Source: Adiantum capillus-veneris
Taxonomy: Eukaryota; Streptophyta; Polypodiopsida; Polypodiales; Pteridaceae
Direction of reading: 5' to 3'
DNA: 64,000 nucleotides
Assembly (NCBI GenBank): GCA_014529385.2
Contig: CM043942.1
Coordinates: 56,669,340 to 56,733,339, forward strand
Part shown: one piece after another, positions 1 to 13,453 of the stretch
How the letters are laid out: each line of letters begins with the position of its first letter
Position numbering within the stretch: the first letter of the stretch is position 1
Position numbers and translations under genes: made by a program
The notes under the pieces: model-generated
The model's database searches: none
Told to the model about the DNA's origin: nothing
The model's input: the letters and a program-made list of their open reading frames with translations, nothing else

Positions 1-2582
<2,582 letters not shown>

Positions 2583-2859
2583 CCTCCATGAAGCTTCAAT
2601 GATCTTCCCCCTCATCCATTGCTGCTCTCCCCTGAGCTCTAATACCAATATGAGACCCTAGGGAACATCACATGAAACTCTCCACCCAACCTCACTATGT
2701 ATAGACTCATAGCCTGCTAAAATATAACACCCTTGACTGTATGTGAGTTTTGGCCCTTGGCCCTAACAGAATCATGTCTAGATGAAGTTTTTCAAGAAAA
2801 TTCTAATCAAATACATTAAAGCAAGTTTGGTCATCATGAAAAATTTCATATTAATATAT

Positions 2860-4543
2860 GCTCCATTTGTTGCGGAAGGGGTCACTCAGGTGAGTGTTCT
2901 ACTAGCCATTTTATATTTCAGCACATTAATATTTTGCGAGAATCCATTGTATGCCCTAAACTCGTTGATAGTGAATATCATGCAAAAAAATGCTTGTTTG
3001 GAGATTGCCCCCGATATGGGGCTAGGAAGTTAACATTGTGCTTAGATAATATCACATCAGACAATAGGGAAGTGACTGCGAAAGTTTTTAAGGATGCGGG
3101 AACTAAACATGTGGATTCCAAAAGAAGTGAAAGGAAGCAATTTTAATCATCAAGCACACCTTCCTCTTTAGGTAGTGAGTGCAACAATTTAAAAATTTCT
3201 TGCTTAAGTTTTCTAGCGATGTCATTCTGTCTGTTGTTGATTTCGTACAGAATTATTCATTTAAAGTGCAATACAAGATTCAATCCATGCATTGATGGTC
3301 AACTCAAGTAACCATATTGGTACATATATCTTATGTGAGAAACTTAGTAGGTGTTGACAATGTCTAGAAGACGCTACACTTTTATATATTAGATGACAAG
3401 AACCATGACACACTATTTGCTCAACGTTGTTTTATGCTTCATGACCAATGGCTTAAACAGTAAGCAAATCATTTGCACTCTCATTGTGTATAATTAGATG
3501 GTGCCGCTTCTCAATTTGTGGCATGAAGCCTTACTATTTTGTGGAAAGGTAAAATCAATTGATAGGCTTAAATATGATGCATAACTTCTCCACGTCAATG
3601 CACGGTGAAGGAGAGCATGATGGTGTGAGTGCTATGATCAAGAGAACACTTACTCCATGAGGAGCTCAAACCAGGTGGTTGGTCTATGAAGTGTGTAGCA
3701 AATTCAAGTGGTTAGCCTATGAAGTGTGTAGCAAATGTAGTGAGCTTTCTTAATGCAAATTTTAGCCCATTAGAGAAGTCCATAGGTGTAATACCCAATG
3801 AGTTTTTTGGATGGTGTCAAATGATGATGTGTAGCATAGCCTAATGTGGGACTATCAACACATTATTGGCACTTGTTCCTTCTATTATGTTGATGGATAC
3901 TCTACAAGTAACCCATGTGTTGTGCATTTTTTAACACTCTCATAATTTTGTGACCCATATCTGAAGGGGCAATGGATGAGGTGCAAGAATATACTACATG
4001 TAGATGAGTGGAAATATGTTTCCATTGTGTCACTGATAGAGATGATGGAAGCATATACTATCTCAGAGGATGCTGATGAGGATGGCAATGTTGATATATA
4101 TTGCATTCCCACAATTCATCATCATAATGTGGCCATGTATAAAGGAGACCCCAAAGTGTTGTGAAAAATGTTGTTAATAGGAGACAAATTTGCAGTCAAA
4201 GTAGTTGACAAGAACGGGGACTTCTAATCCTTAAAATTGATAAAAACAATTAGTACATAACCAAAGTAGAGAAGGATAAGTGGAATAACAAAAATGGAGT
4301 ACTAGTTGAGGGCTTGTACTATGACCAAGTGAAAGGGAAAGTTGACACATACACCCTACCAGATCATCTCCCTCTATTGATGATATACTCCCACCTTGTA
4401 AGAGCCATACACTTCCCCATAGAAGCTACCCTTGAGCTACCAAGCCAATTCAAATTATCCTCTGAGGTAAATGAGAACATTTACAATAGTATGCCATTAG
4501 ATGATGATATAGAGAAAAATGTAAGCATGAAAACCTTACCATA
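2860..4543 (+). pseudogene. Degenerate transposase-like protein gene
   Basis: Fragments in shifting frames suggest one long protein. A Cys-rich start reads VCPKLVDSEYHAKKCLFGDC (about 2940-3030). A middle part includes DDKNHDTLFAQRC, LDGAASQF and then SMHGEGEHDGVSAMIKRTL (about 3390-3655). An acidic stretch reads EDADEDGNVDIYCIP (about 4066-4110), and the C-terminal block contains EGLYYDQVKGKVDTYTLPD (4310-4365). From general knowledge, a DG..xQF segment followed by HGKGxxDGxGAxxKR occurs in transposase-like proteins of plants and animals; assigning this one to a named superfamily would be a guess. At least four stops or frameshifts break it. No terminal inverted repeats were found. The C-terminal half could instead come from a domesticated host gene. 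Confidence 0.5.
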
Positions 4544-4672
4544 GTAGCAAATGACAACATCTATACCTCTAGAAAGTAAAGTATCATTCCTCAAACCATT
4601 TGAGTGGTATTGATAATTTCAGTATATTACACTTGTCTATCAATGTTTAACTATTTCTTTGGCTTTAGCCGG

Positions 4673-5810
4673 TGTTAGGAGTTTTTTGGAGCAAGGGATT
4701 GTGCATATGTACATACCCCTGCATGGTGCATCGAATAAAGGATTGCCCATTTTCCAGAGCCAGGTGGTTACGTGGGGCCCACATGTGTACAGGTAGGACA
4801 ACATGTATATAGTGCATCATTTTTCACTATCACCATTACCAGTATGTTTTTTCCATAATAATGAGGAGTTGGTAGCACATAAAACTTCTCAAGGAAGCTA
4901 TCCGCGGGCTGACGACATGAGGTGAGTAGGTGCATCAGATGGCATCTAGTGGCGTCAGGAGGCCAAATGGGGTCAATATTTGCACGTGGATAAGTACGGA
5001 CACAACGTGGGTGTTTTCTTGTGATAATTATGCAAAAAGGTAATCATGAGGACTATATTTGGGGTCCACTTCACGTGGTTGCGGGATGCATTATTGAAAA
5101 AAGTTGAGTGCCAGGTGTGCGGATGGATGCAGCAGGGTGACAACTATGCACTCCGAGGTCAGTTTTTGGCCTGTTCGGGGTCCGTTTGAGGTCAACTAAA
5201 AGGCCCAAGTAATAAATCTAAGTGTGGGAACTGAAAAAACTGAGAGAAGACCATAAAAAACGTGGATAGAAGAGGAGGAACATCCGCAACTATGTTTTTG
5301 CTGTTCTTGGAGCCTGTTTTGGCCATAAACTGCTCATTCGAGGTCGGATTTGAGCACTTTGACATTGTAGACTGGGGTTTTGGGCCATTCCGGACGCGAT
5401 GGTGCTGTCCATTTTGCCAAATTCCTCACTATTGTTTTTGCTATTTTGGCTGTGTAAGTTTCTCTTATGAGTGAAGCTTCTGCTCCAATTTGTGATTGTA
5501 TCTGGCATATTTTTTCCATATTGTGTGAGCTATTTGCCCCATTGGTGTTGGCCCAAGCTCAGTTGTATCTAAACATAAAAAATTCTTCTCTTTTGAGCTG
5601 AGTTTTTTGGGTGTGTGTGTGTGTGCATCTCTCTGTGTGGAGTGGGTAAATGGGTAGTCTCTCTCCTCTCACTCCATAAGTGTGTTCCTTGTCTCGGCGA
5701 GGTGGGTTGTGTAAGCCGAGTGGTGCCCCATAGTGTTTGTGTGTATCATCCCAAGAGTGTGTGTCGGGTCATTATAGAGGCATTGTGTGTGTGTTTTCAT
5801 CCCGCTCACA
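4673..5810 (+). repeat. 5' LTR of element A
   Basis: Begins TGTTAGGAG and ends CTCACA, seven bases before the PBS. The first 198 bp are repeated at 12192-12389. Length is about 1.14 kb. A (GT)-rich patch lies near 5611-5625. Short frames inside, for example 5262-5474, show no recognisable protein. Confidence 0.8.
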
Positions 5811-5816
5811 TTCTTT

Positions 5817-5834
5817 TGGCGTCCCCACGGAGGA
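5817..5834 (+). other. Primer-binding site of element A
   Basis: TGGCGTCCCCACGGAGGA begins six bases after the LTR end. Nearly the same 18-mer follows the LTRs of F (50750) and D (24848). It should pair with the 3' end of a tRNA ending in CCA; I could not assign the tRNA. Confidence 0.65.
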
Positions 5835-6542
5835 TCTTCTTCGAGTACCTTCAGCTTCGGGATTATAGGTTTTAGATTGCAGACTACAGGTTACATGTTA
5901 CAGGTTAGAGGGACATGTACAGGTAGAGGTGATTCACATAGGTACATGTAGCTGGAGTAGAGTGATATATTGACAATGGGAGTCACTTGCAGTTGTCGTG
6001 GGTATGCATCATTTGGCGCCTATTTGAGCGCATTGTCTACTGGTATTGTACCTTACTTGTGGAAACTACCAATGTACGCCTTTGTGGAGCCATACTTGGT
6101 TTTATTGGCAATCCCAACCATTTCTAAGACTTGGTCTAGAAGATAGTCATTTCTGAGACTTGACTATACGCGATTTTCATTAGCCTTCGTGAGAGGGTCG
6201 ATAGCGTGAGGTTTAATTGAGCTGAGGGATTCTCAAATGTGGAGATCCTTTCGGTGATACAAGTAGCTGGAGCACCCTTTTTGTGACCTCACCATAGGCT
6301 ATGTACTAGTGATTCCTACTTGATGATCTGGTTCTATTGTTGGCAGTTTACGGATACATATAAACTCTATATTTTGGGTTCTCACGACTCTACTTCTGGG
6401 GAAACTCTATCAAAATTTTTCCAAGTTGTGATGGCTGGTTTTTTTGTCTTTTGAGCTATTTATGCTGTTATGTTGCTGAAATTTTGGCAAACTCAGAGGA
6501 TAAGATAGGTGTGCTTTCTTGGGAGCTGCATGGTTGGCTTTA

Positions 6543-6761
6543 ATGGATGATCAAAATGGACCTCAATTCACTCCTTTTCATTTAACTCAAAGAATCCAGA
6601 TAAATGTTCATGTGCCTAGGAAGATTTTTTTCCAACAGCACATAGTCTTTATGTTCGAGCCAAGAAGATTAAGAGAGATACTGGAATGTCCTTTGCCTGT
6701 TCTAATTCCGATGATTAACTATGAAAACTCATTTGATGTGCACGTGTTCATCCTTATCTAA
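6543..6761 (+). CDS. Small conserved ORF upstream of gag in element A
   Basis: Encodes about 72 residues from an ATG, beginning MDDQNGPQFTPFHL and ending SFDVHVFILI. It aligns along its whole length with the small ORF at 51055-51273 in element F and more weakly with 50821-51033. Shared blocks are F-x-F/L-x-x-x-x-R-I-x-I-N, RKIxFQQ, VFMF, R-(L/V)-x-EIL, P-V-(I/L)-x-P-(L/M)-I-x-Y and SFDVxxFIL. There is no signal peptide, zinc motif or obvious membrane span, although the C-terminus is hydrophobic. It lies between PBS and gag, in the same frame as gag and separated from it by one TAA. Function is unknown. Conservation of length, start and C-terminus between two element families argues that it is, or was, translated. 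I do not recognise the family. Confidence 0.65.
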   Translation: MDDQNGPQFTPFHLTQRIQINVHVPRKIFFQQHIVFMFEPRRLREILECPLPVLIPMINYENSFDVHVFILI

Positions 6762-6863
6762 AAACAAGCTCGATTGAAGTTTTTGGGGATTGGATCAGTA
6801 AAAATTTTGGGTTCTTGCACGTGTGTTCAAAGGGGTTCTCAAAGGATCGTAGCTTGGGTAGCC

Positions 6864-7768
6864 ATGCATTTCTCTTATCCGGAGTTTCATGGAAGAAGTG
6901 ATGAAGATGTAGAAGACTTTTTGGAAAAGATGGAGGTTGCCTGTATTAGCAACGAAATTCATGACCCGGTGCAGATGTTACATCTTCTCCAAATTTGTTT
7001 GAAGAGTGATTCATGAGTTTGGTCCAAAGCATTTGAAGAGGAGTGGCGTGTGGCGGATCCATCTGTAAGATTGAGTTGGGACAATCTAAGGCATGGATTG
7101 GAAGTGGAGTTTGTGAAGACAAAAGATCCTGACAAAGTGTGGCAAGAAGTACAGGCTTTAGTGCAAAAGGAAGGTGAGCCAGTAGATACGTACATACGTA
7201 AGTTTTCATTGGCATGGGAGCGGATGTGCAAGGCCTTAGCACCACAAGTACCTCCACCTGACATGATGAAGAAGGACAGGTTCTTGGCTGGTCTTTGAGA
7301 GAATACACGTTGGAGAGTGGAGCTAAAGAAGCCTAGGGCATATGAAGATGCACTGGAGGTAGCAAGGAACAAAGAGTGGAAGCTAAGGAAAATGAGCCAT
7401 CTAGGAGTAGAGTCTTTGCCCATGAGGTCTGAATTTCAGCCTTTGGATTATTTACAAGGTCGCATGCCAGCGGTTCATCATGAATCAGTGGTTCCTATTA
7501 CTCCTCAGGTTATGCCACAATGGTCACTACAGCAGTGCAAGATGATGGGCTAAGGCAAGACATGAGGCAAGTGGTAGATTTAATGAAGAATCTCAGCCTA
7601 AACATGCTAGGTCAAGTGGGAAAAAATTGAGGTCGAGGGAGGTTTGTAAATCAGCCAGGAGGTGAAGAAAGACCTAAGAATGGTGTTGGACAAAGTAATG
7701 GTAGGTTTTGGAGGCAGACGCCCACATGTTATAATTGTGGAGAGTTGGGCCACATCAGCCCGCAATGT
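6864..7768 (+). pseudogene. Gag polyprotein of element A, with zinc knuckle
   Basis: Gag forms the virus-like particle. The ATG at 6864 opens HFSYPEFHGRSDEDVEDFLE, a typical retrotransposon gag start. The gag core (roughly 7015-7400) includes WRVADPSVRLSWDNLR and DTYIRKFSLAWERMC. Two in-frame TGA codons interrupt it, at about 7014 and 7296; at the second, an Arg (CGA to TGA) would fit. A frameshift lies between about 7553 and 7727. The zinc knuckle CYNCGELGHISPQC (CX2CX4HX4C) is at 7727-7768 in the frame that continues into pol. The family is clear, and this copy is non-functional. Confidence 0.8.
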
Positions 7769-8893
7769 GATAAGCCACCAAGGATGGGGGGAGACATGTA
7801 TCCATTTCCAAGACAGGTGCTAACTAGGTCCAATGATTATGGCATCGAAATTAAGGGAGATGAAGGAACCAGTGTAGTCACCTTGGAGAAGGCATCAAAG
7901 CTAGAGGATACATTAGTGATGCCTATTGGGAAGAGGACCACAGAGGAAAAGGAAGGAAGAAGTGCCCCAGGTCCTAGTAAGAAGAAGGGAAAGAGCCATG
8001 AAGGCGAAGATGTCAAGGCTAAGAGGAAAAAAAGGGCTCGTCGCAAGTTTCATGTTTCAGATTTTCCACTAGGGGATGGGCAATTAAGCTATGACTTGAA
8101 GGAGGATCTAGCGAGTAGAAAAGCAGATGTTACTTTTGGGCAGCTTATAGAGATGGTGCCTAAGCTAAAGCGACAGTGGAAGAGGATGGTTAACCCAATG
8201 GAGAAAGAGCCAGAAAGAGGTTCAATGAAGGTGTTGGCAATGGATGAGCTACCAGACATTTGTCCAATCGTAGATGTGTGGCATAAAAGAAAAAATCTAG
8301 GACAAAGTTATGTGGATGGTGGAGCCCAAATATGTGTCATAACACACTCATGCGTTGAGAAGATGGGTCTTATAGTGAGTGGGGTGTCAGGCTTCCGGAT
8401 CAAATTGGCAAACCATCAAAAAGTAAACTGTTTGGGTGTTGTAAAGAGCTTAGAAGTGGAGGTGTATGATGAAAAGGTGGTGGTTGATTTTCATGTGATG
8501 CCAGCAGGGTTGGGAGCATATCCTATTATCCTGGGTAGACCATGGTTACGTGCAGTGGGAGCTGTTCAAGATTGGAGACGTGGTACGATTAGCCTCTATG
8601 GAAAGACAGGTGCCAATAAGCTTTATAATATGGACACAAGGAAATGATTGGAGGAGCTTTATGAAGATGAAGATGACTCTAGTGATGAAGACTATTCCAC
8701 AGTGACTGATGAGGACAGTGATAGTACTATCAACAGTGATGAGGATGCTGATGTTGCATTTCTTTTGATGGACAAAGAAATCCAGGAGTCTGTTTTAGTT
8801 GCATTTGTGAATGAGGTTGAAGATGAAATTGAAGGGCCTTATGAAGTGATTGAAGGGCTGATGCAAACCAAGGTTGAGTTGTCAAAGAAGTAG
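7769..8893 (+). pseudogene. Element A linker, aspartic protease and acidic linker
   Basis: Follows the zinc knuckle in one frame. First comes a Lys/Arg-rich linker (7960-8050), then a DFPLGDGQLSYDLKEDL segment (8060-8106) that is also present in element F (DFPLGHG). The retropepsin domain runs about 8290-8620: the active-site loop is VDGGAQICVI (Gly in place of the usual Ser/Thr after Asp) and the late motif is IILGRPWLRAVGAVQDW. After a TGA at 8645-8647 comes a strongly acidic stretch (DEDDSSDEDYS, 8660-8760) ending at a TAG at 8891. F has a similar acidic linker at the same position. The protease matures Gag-Pol; the linker function is unknown. Confidence 0.75.
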
Positions 8894-8896
8894 GAA

Positions 8897-9692
8897 TTGA
8901 TGACACAAATGATCAGTGGAGACCTCTCAACTATGGAGAAGGAGATATATTTGCACATGCTGGCTAGTTTTCCTAATTTGTTCATTACTTCATATGAAGA
9001 GATCAGAGGATTCAAGGGCGAAGAGATGCATATAGATATGAAAGAAGGTGCTAAGCAAGTGCGGAAAAGGCTAAGAAGGATGGGTCAAGAGCAGATGGAA
9101 GCCTTGCGGGAAGAGGTGGACAAGTTATTGAAGGCAGGGTTCATAGTCCCTGTGGAAACCACAAAATGGGTGAGTCCCCTAGTAGTCAGTCCAAAGAAGG
9201 ATGGAAAGTGGAGGATTTGTGTAGATTTTAAGCCCTTAAATTCAGCCACTAAGAAGAACCCATATCCTCTTCCGTTCATCGATCAGATCTTGGATTTAGT
9301 GTATGAGAGGTACAGTGTGTGTGATGGTTTTTCGGGCTATTTTCAATTGAAGATTGCTCTTAAAGACAGCACAAAGACAACTTTGATTACGCCATGGGGC
9401 TGCTATTGCTACACAGTATTTTCATTTGGGTTGTCAAATGGACCATCTTTCTATCAAGAAAGAGCAAATTGGGTGTTGGCACCGTTCATTGGTAGTTGTG
9501 TTAAAGATTTTATGGATGACTTTTGTGTCTACAGCAGTAGGGCTGAACACCATGAGAAGTTGCAGATGGTATTGGCTCGATATGATGAATGTGGAGGACA
9601 ACTAAATCCAAAGAAATGTCATCTAGCACAGCCAAGGGTGAAGTTACTGGGCCACATGGTGTCAGAAAATGGCATTGAGGCTGATCCAAACA
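8897..9692 (+). pseudogene. Element A reverse transcriptase
   Basis: Copies element RNA into cDNA within the particle. Visible RT motifs: KDGKWRICVDFKPLNSATKK (block 2/3), SVCDGFSGYFQLKIAL (the first catalytic Asp region), TPWGCYCYTVFSFGLSNGP, the active-site box DFMDDFCVYSS with the Asp pair intact, and LNPKKCHLAQPRVKLLGHMV. The frame shifts just after GIEADPNK near 9690. The thumb and RNase H continue in another frame from about 9693. It reads on from the acidic linker in the same frame, across the TAG at 8891. Confidence 0.85.
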
Positions 9693-10358
9693 AGGAAGTC
9701 TATTATTCTTCTTCCATCACCTACGAGTACAAAGCAAATGGCAACCTTTATACACAAAGTGAAGTACATGGCATGGTTTATTCCATTGTCTTCACAACTT
9801 CTTTATCCACTACAACAAGTGGCAAAGCATGATCCATTGCAATGGGATGACAAGTGTGAAAAAGTGTTGCAAGAGGTGAAAGAGGTGTTAGGGGGGTTGT
9901 CAGCCATGCAGGCTCCTGAATGGGGGCAAGTGTTTTATGTAAATCCATCAATAGGGGATGATTCCATTGGAGCCATGCTATTGCAAAAGGGGAAGGGAAG
10001 CCATTATATGAGGCCAGTGTATTGTGCAAGCCAAGTGAAGTTGGTAGCAGAGAGAAAATTCTCGGAAGTAGAGCTAGTGATGGCTAGTGTAATATTTGCT
10101 TGTCGACGATTTCATCATTACTTGCTACCACGACCTTTTGTTTTCTTGACAAGTTATGCCTTTTTGCCACAATTAATTAATGGCACTAACATGTCAAATG
10201 TGGTGAAGAAATGGGTAATTGAGCTGCAAGAGTTTGAGTTCTCTTTTCTAGTGGAAGACAGTAGAAGAGCTACCCTAGTTGATTTGTTGACCTACAAGGA
10301 GAATCCCCTTATTGTTAAGGAAGAGGCGGTGAGAAAGGTAGTTGAAGAAGTTCCATAG
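9693..10358 (+). pseudogene. Element A RT thumb and degenerate gypsy RNase H
   Basis: After the RT frameshift this reads KQMATFIHKVKYMAWFIPLS and then a Ty3-type RNase H fold. The first catalytic Asp is replaced by Asn (FYVNPSIGDDSIGAMLLQ). The Glu helix persists (ERKFSEVELVMASV). The Asp expected in the RTDH motif is missing (LTSYAFLPQL). The C-terminal ADALSR-type motif reads TLVDLLTY. In Tat elements and vertebrate retroviruses the original RNase H is known to lose activity and become a connection domain once a second RNase H is acquired; this fits that pattern. The frame ends at TAG 10356-10358. Confidence 0.75.
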
Positions 10359-10747
10359 ATTAGCAATGCACATGTGTTGTTCTTTGATGGTTCATACAGA
10401 AAGAGCCATTGTGCGACTTCAGGGGGTATAGCACTTTATGATCCAGAGGGGAAGCTAGTATGCAAGAGAGGGTTCAAGTTGGATGCACATAGCAACAATG
10501 AGGCTGAATATGCTACTTTGGAAGCCGGATTACACATTTGTTTGAAGCATGGGGTTAGAAGATTGAGCATAAAAGGTGATGCCTTGTTAGTTGTTGTGAA
10601 GAAAGTGCTGGGTGTGTGGAAGAGCAAGAACACCTCATTGAAGGAAATGTGTTTCAGAATTAAAGGCTTGCTAAAAAAGTTTGAAGCTGGAGCATCAGGC
10701 ACATTGAATGCGCTCTTAATGGAGAGGCACATGAAGCAGCTCAAAGT
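10359..10747 (+). pseudogene. Element A second, archaeal-like RNase H
   Basis: A second RNase H domain directly follows the first in the same frame across one TAG. It shows the aRNH pattern: LFFDGSYRKSH (first Asp), GGIALYDPEGKL, SNNEAEYATLEAGL (Glu), and IKGDALLVVVKKV (second Asp). Near 10690 the frame shifts, and the expected last helix appears in another frame as LNGEAHEAAQSMIGE, where the usual Asp is His/Glu. A dual RNase H is diagnostic of the Tat branch of plant gypsy elements. It would remove RNA from the RNA-DNA hybrid during reverse transcription. Confidence 0.75.
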
Positions 10748-12163
10748 ATGATTGGGGAGCTATTTGTGTTGAGGACCAATTTACCTCTTTATCATGGCCG
10801 GGAAAGTTTGGCTCAAGAAGAGGAGTTTTTACTAATAGGAATCATTCCAAAGGACATTCAGAAGTCTAAGAAGTATGGCTTTGTGCGTAGAGCATACATG
10901 TACAAATTGATTGGTAATGTATTATACATGAAAGGGAGTGATCTCGTGTTGAGACGTGTACCTTGGCGGGAGGAGATTTATAGAGTGTTGGAAGAGAATC
11001 ATGAAGGTGCATGTGGCGGTCATTTTTCTCTAAAGATCACCTTGCATAAGATCTTGCAGGAGGGGTATGTATGGCCTAGTTTGCACAAGGATGTTCACCA
11101 TTGGTGTAGGTCTTGCAATAGGTGTCAAGCATTTGGGAAGAGAGTGTTGAAGCCAGAGTTACGAAAAACCATTATGGCGTTTGATGTGTTTGAAAAGTGG
11201 GGGATTGATGCAATAGGCCTGTTACATATCACAAGCAGAGGCAAAAGCTATATTTTGATTGCAGTGGACTATCTCTCTAGATGGGCAGAGGTTATAGCAC
11301 TAAAACAGATCACTGCAAAGGATGTGGAAAAATTTGTGTATGATGAAATATGTTGCAAGTTTGGGGTGACACTGGAGCTACTTTCGGATAAGGGGCCAGG
11401 ATTTAGAGCCAAACTGCTAGACTTTTTATGCGCGAAGATGAAGATTAGGCACCAGCATACCACTCCTTATTACCCCTAGTGTAATGTCTTAAATGAAAGA
11501 TTCAATGGTGAGTTGGTACAAATTCCTTCAAAAGTGACAGAGCACCAAGGAAAGAATTGGGATTTGGAATTGCCTAGTGCATTATGGGCTTACCGTAGTT
11601 CGGTGAAGACAGGTACATGGTTTACTCCATTTCACTTGGTGTATGGAAAGGAAGCACTATTGCCTGTGGAGGTAGAGTTGCCTGCGGTCAAGATGCTAGA
11701 GAAGTTGCTTGGGCCGCCTAGTGATGCATTCAAAGAGAGGCTCTTACAGTTACAAGAAGTTTAATTGGATAGGATGAGTGCATTGGAACATTATGGACAA
11801 ATGCAGGATAAGGCTTTGGCAAAGATAAATGAAAAGGTCAAAAGTAAGGGTATCAAGAAACATGACTTGGTTTTGCGCTACAACATCAAGCTGGACAACA
11901 CATTCCAAAAGAAGTTTCAAATTAAGTGGGAAGGTCCTTTCAAGGTAGTGGAGTGTTTTCCAAATGGTACATATCAGCTTGCTAACCTGGATAGGATTCC
12001 ACATAAGTCAAGGGTAAATGGATTGCGTCTTAAATTGCATCATGCCAGGTTAATGATGGTGGAGCAAGATGAGTTGTCTGCAGAACAAGTATTGTATGTG
12101 AGGGATGAGGAGACCTGTGACGCGGCAAGTCTCATATCTCTTTTTGCTGCTGATCATGAATGA
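10748..12163 (+). pseudogene. Element A integrase
   Basis: Inserts element cDNA into the genome. The zinc-binding HHCC domain is visible (ENHEGACGGHF through WCRSCNRCQ). The catalytic core has D in KWGIDAIGL and D in LLSDKGPGF (Lys replaces the usual Asn). The region of the catalytic Glu is broken by a TAG where PYYPQ would continue (11477-11479). A TAA at 11762-11764 gives a second break. All three segments lie in one frame. The C-terminal part contains KWEGPFKVVECFPNGTYQLA, a GPF-type fold, and there is no chromodomain. The end of the frame precedes the 3' purine tract by about 10 bases. Confidence 0.85.
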
Positions 12164-12170
12164 TCTAACA

Positions 12171-12191
12171 GGCTAGGGGATGGGAAACTTA
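12171..12191 (+). other. Purine tract before 3' LTR of element A
   Basis: GGCTAGGGGATGGGAAACTTA lies immediately before TGTCAGGAG, the 3' LTR start. A purine-rich tract at this place primes plus-strand DNA. It is imperfect, with three or four pyrimidines. Confidence 0.5.
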
Positions 12192-12389
12192 TGTCAGGAG
12201 TTTTTTGGAGCAAGGGATTGTGCATATGTACATACCCTTGCATGGTGGATTGAATAAAGAATTGACCATTTTCCAGAGCCAGGTGGTTACGTGGGGCCCA
12301 TATGTGTACAAGTAGGACAACATGTATATAGTGCATCGTTTTTCACTATCACCAGTACTCATGTGTTTTTTCCATAACAATGAGGAGTT
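12192..12389 (+). repeat. Truncated 3' LTR of element A
   Basis: Matches 4673-4870 down to the shared TGAGGAGTT, then switches abruptly to LTR sequence of element B. Only about 200 of an expected 1,140 bases remain. Confidence 0.85.
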
Positions 12390-13002
12390 CTCCTGCTTCC
12401 TACCCCTCCTAGGTTGTCACATTGCAGTCGCGTCTATTGCGTTGCAACGGCAGGTAAGAGCTCTACACATTGACGTAAGCATTTCACAGTATTTTTTAGC
12501 TTTTGGCATCGCCGACTTGCGGCCTAAATTCATCATAAGTAGGAATTTACACTTCTAAATCAAAAACTAAGTATAGGCGGGGTATTGGGGCATCAATGCT
12601 AAACATTTAGATGCATTCTGGCTCGAAAACAACTAGGTCAAAAACTCACTACTGCTAATAATCTCTTTTTTTGCACTATACCTAAAGTGAGGTTTTGTGA
12701 CCATAAGCATGTGTGCTTAGGTTTGATAAACATGTCCTAGAAGTTTCGTTACGTTTGGATGTCATTTGATGCTGCAATGGATGTGAATTGTTTACCGATG
12801 AGCGACTAAGCTCTTGGTGATTTCAGTCATTTGAGTGTAGTCTGAGTTAGATGCGAGTTGTTAGTTGTTTTCCAAGAGATTGATAACCGCCTATAGCCTC
12901 TATGCACTAGTTGAGTCAGCTTCATCCCATGGATTGACAATTATTCGGGGTTCGCACTAAATCTGCAATAAGATAAGAGTGAGGTTAGACACCCGTCCCA
13001 CA
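12390..13002 (+). repeat. LTR of element B, 5'-truncated copy
   Basis: About 610 bp strongly similar to 19240-19843, for example GACGTAAG and ATTTAGATGCATTCTGG in both. Ends GTCCCACA just before the PBS. The 5' part is missing at the junction with element A. Confidence 0.85.
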
Positions 13003-13004
13003 TT

Positions 13005-13022
13005 TGGCGCCATTGCTGGGGA
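13005..13022 (+). other. PBS of element B, complementary to tRNA-Asp
   Basis: TGGCGCCATTGCTGGGGA lies two bases after the LTR end. It differs by two bases from TGGCGCCGTTGCCGGGGA, the complement of the plant tRNA-Asp 3' end, which gypsy elements are known to use. Confidence 0.8.
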
Positions 13023-13453
13023 TCGAAGAGACCTAAACTAGGAAAAAACACGAGCGTATTGTGTTTGTTTGTCCATCAACTTCCTCTAGGATTGCGTAGA
13101 GTCAATACTTTCTCTTAAAACCGCATAGCTTCAGATTGTCGTCTTTTGCTGTGTAGAGGTATCTTGGAAGTAGGTTGTACTTGCTAAGTACCTTTAGGAT
13201 TGTAGGATCGTAAGACTAGATTAGGATTTGGAGAATTATTGAAGGATGAGACAAGTCTTAAGATTAGAGCTCAGAAAACCATAAAAAACCCAAAATACTT
13301 GGTCTTTACATGTTTTTATGCATCTATGCATGTTCAAAAATTGGTTTGAAGCAAATTGGAGTCAATTTGACAACATTCAGACTCACAAGCATGTTAGAGC
13401 AGATGTTGCAAAGAAATTTCTAACCTTTGCACTTACATTTCTTAACAAGAGCA

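Larger units (their letters stand above)
4673..12389 (+). mobile_element. Ty3/gypsy element A (Tat-like, dual RNase H)
   Basis: Order: 5' LTR, PBS, small ORF, gag with zinc knuckle, protease, acidic linker, reverse transcriptase, degenerate RNase H, second archaeal-like RNase H, integrase, purine tract, and the start of a 3' LTR. The first 198 bp of the two LTRs match closely (roughly a dozen differences by eye). The 3' LTR stops after 198 bp where it joins an LTR of element B, so about 0.9 kb of LTR is missing. Domain order and the second RNase H are known features of the Tat group of plant gypsy elements. Numerous stops and at least three frameshifts make this copy inactive. Confidence 0.85.

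Noticed and set aside
5615-5875. 86-codon ORF over the end of LTR A and its PBS
   Set aside because: Rich in Val/Cys from a GT tract and crosses the LTR-PBS border; no domain.
7837-8046. Minus-strand ORF of 69 codons opposite the element A pol region
   Set aside because: Shadow of the basic Lys/Glu-rich plus-strand linker, with no independent signal.
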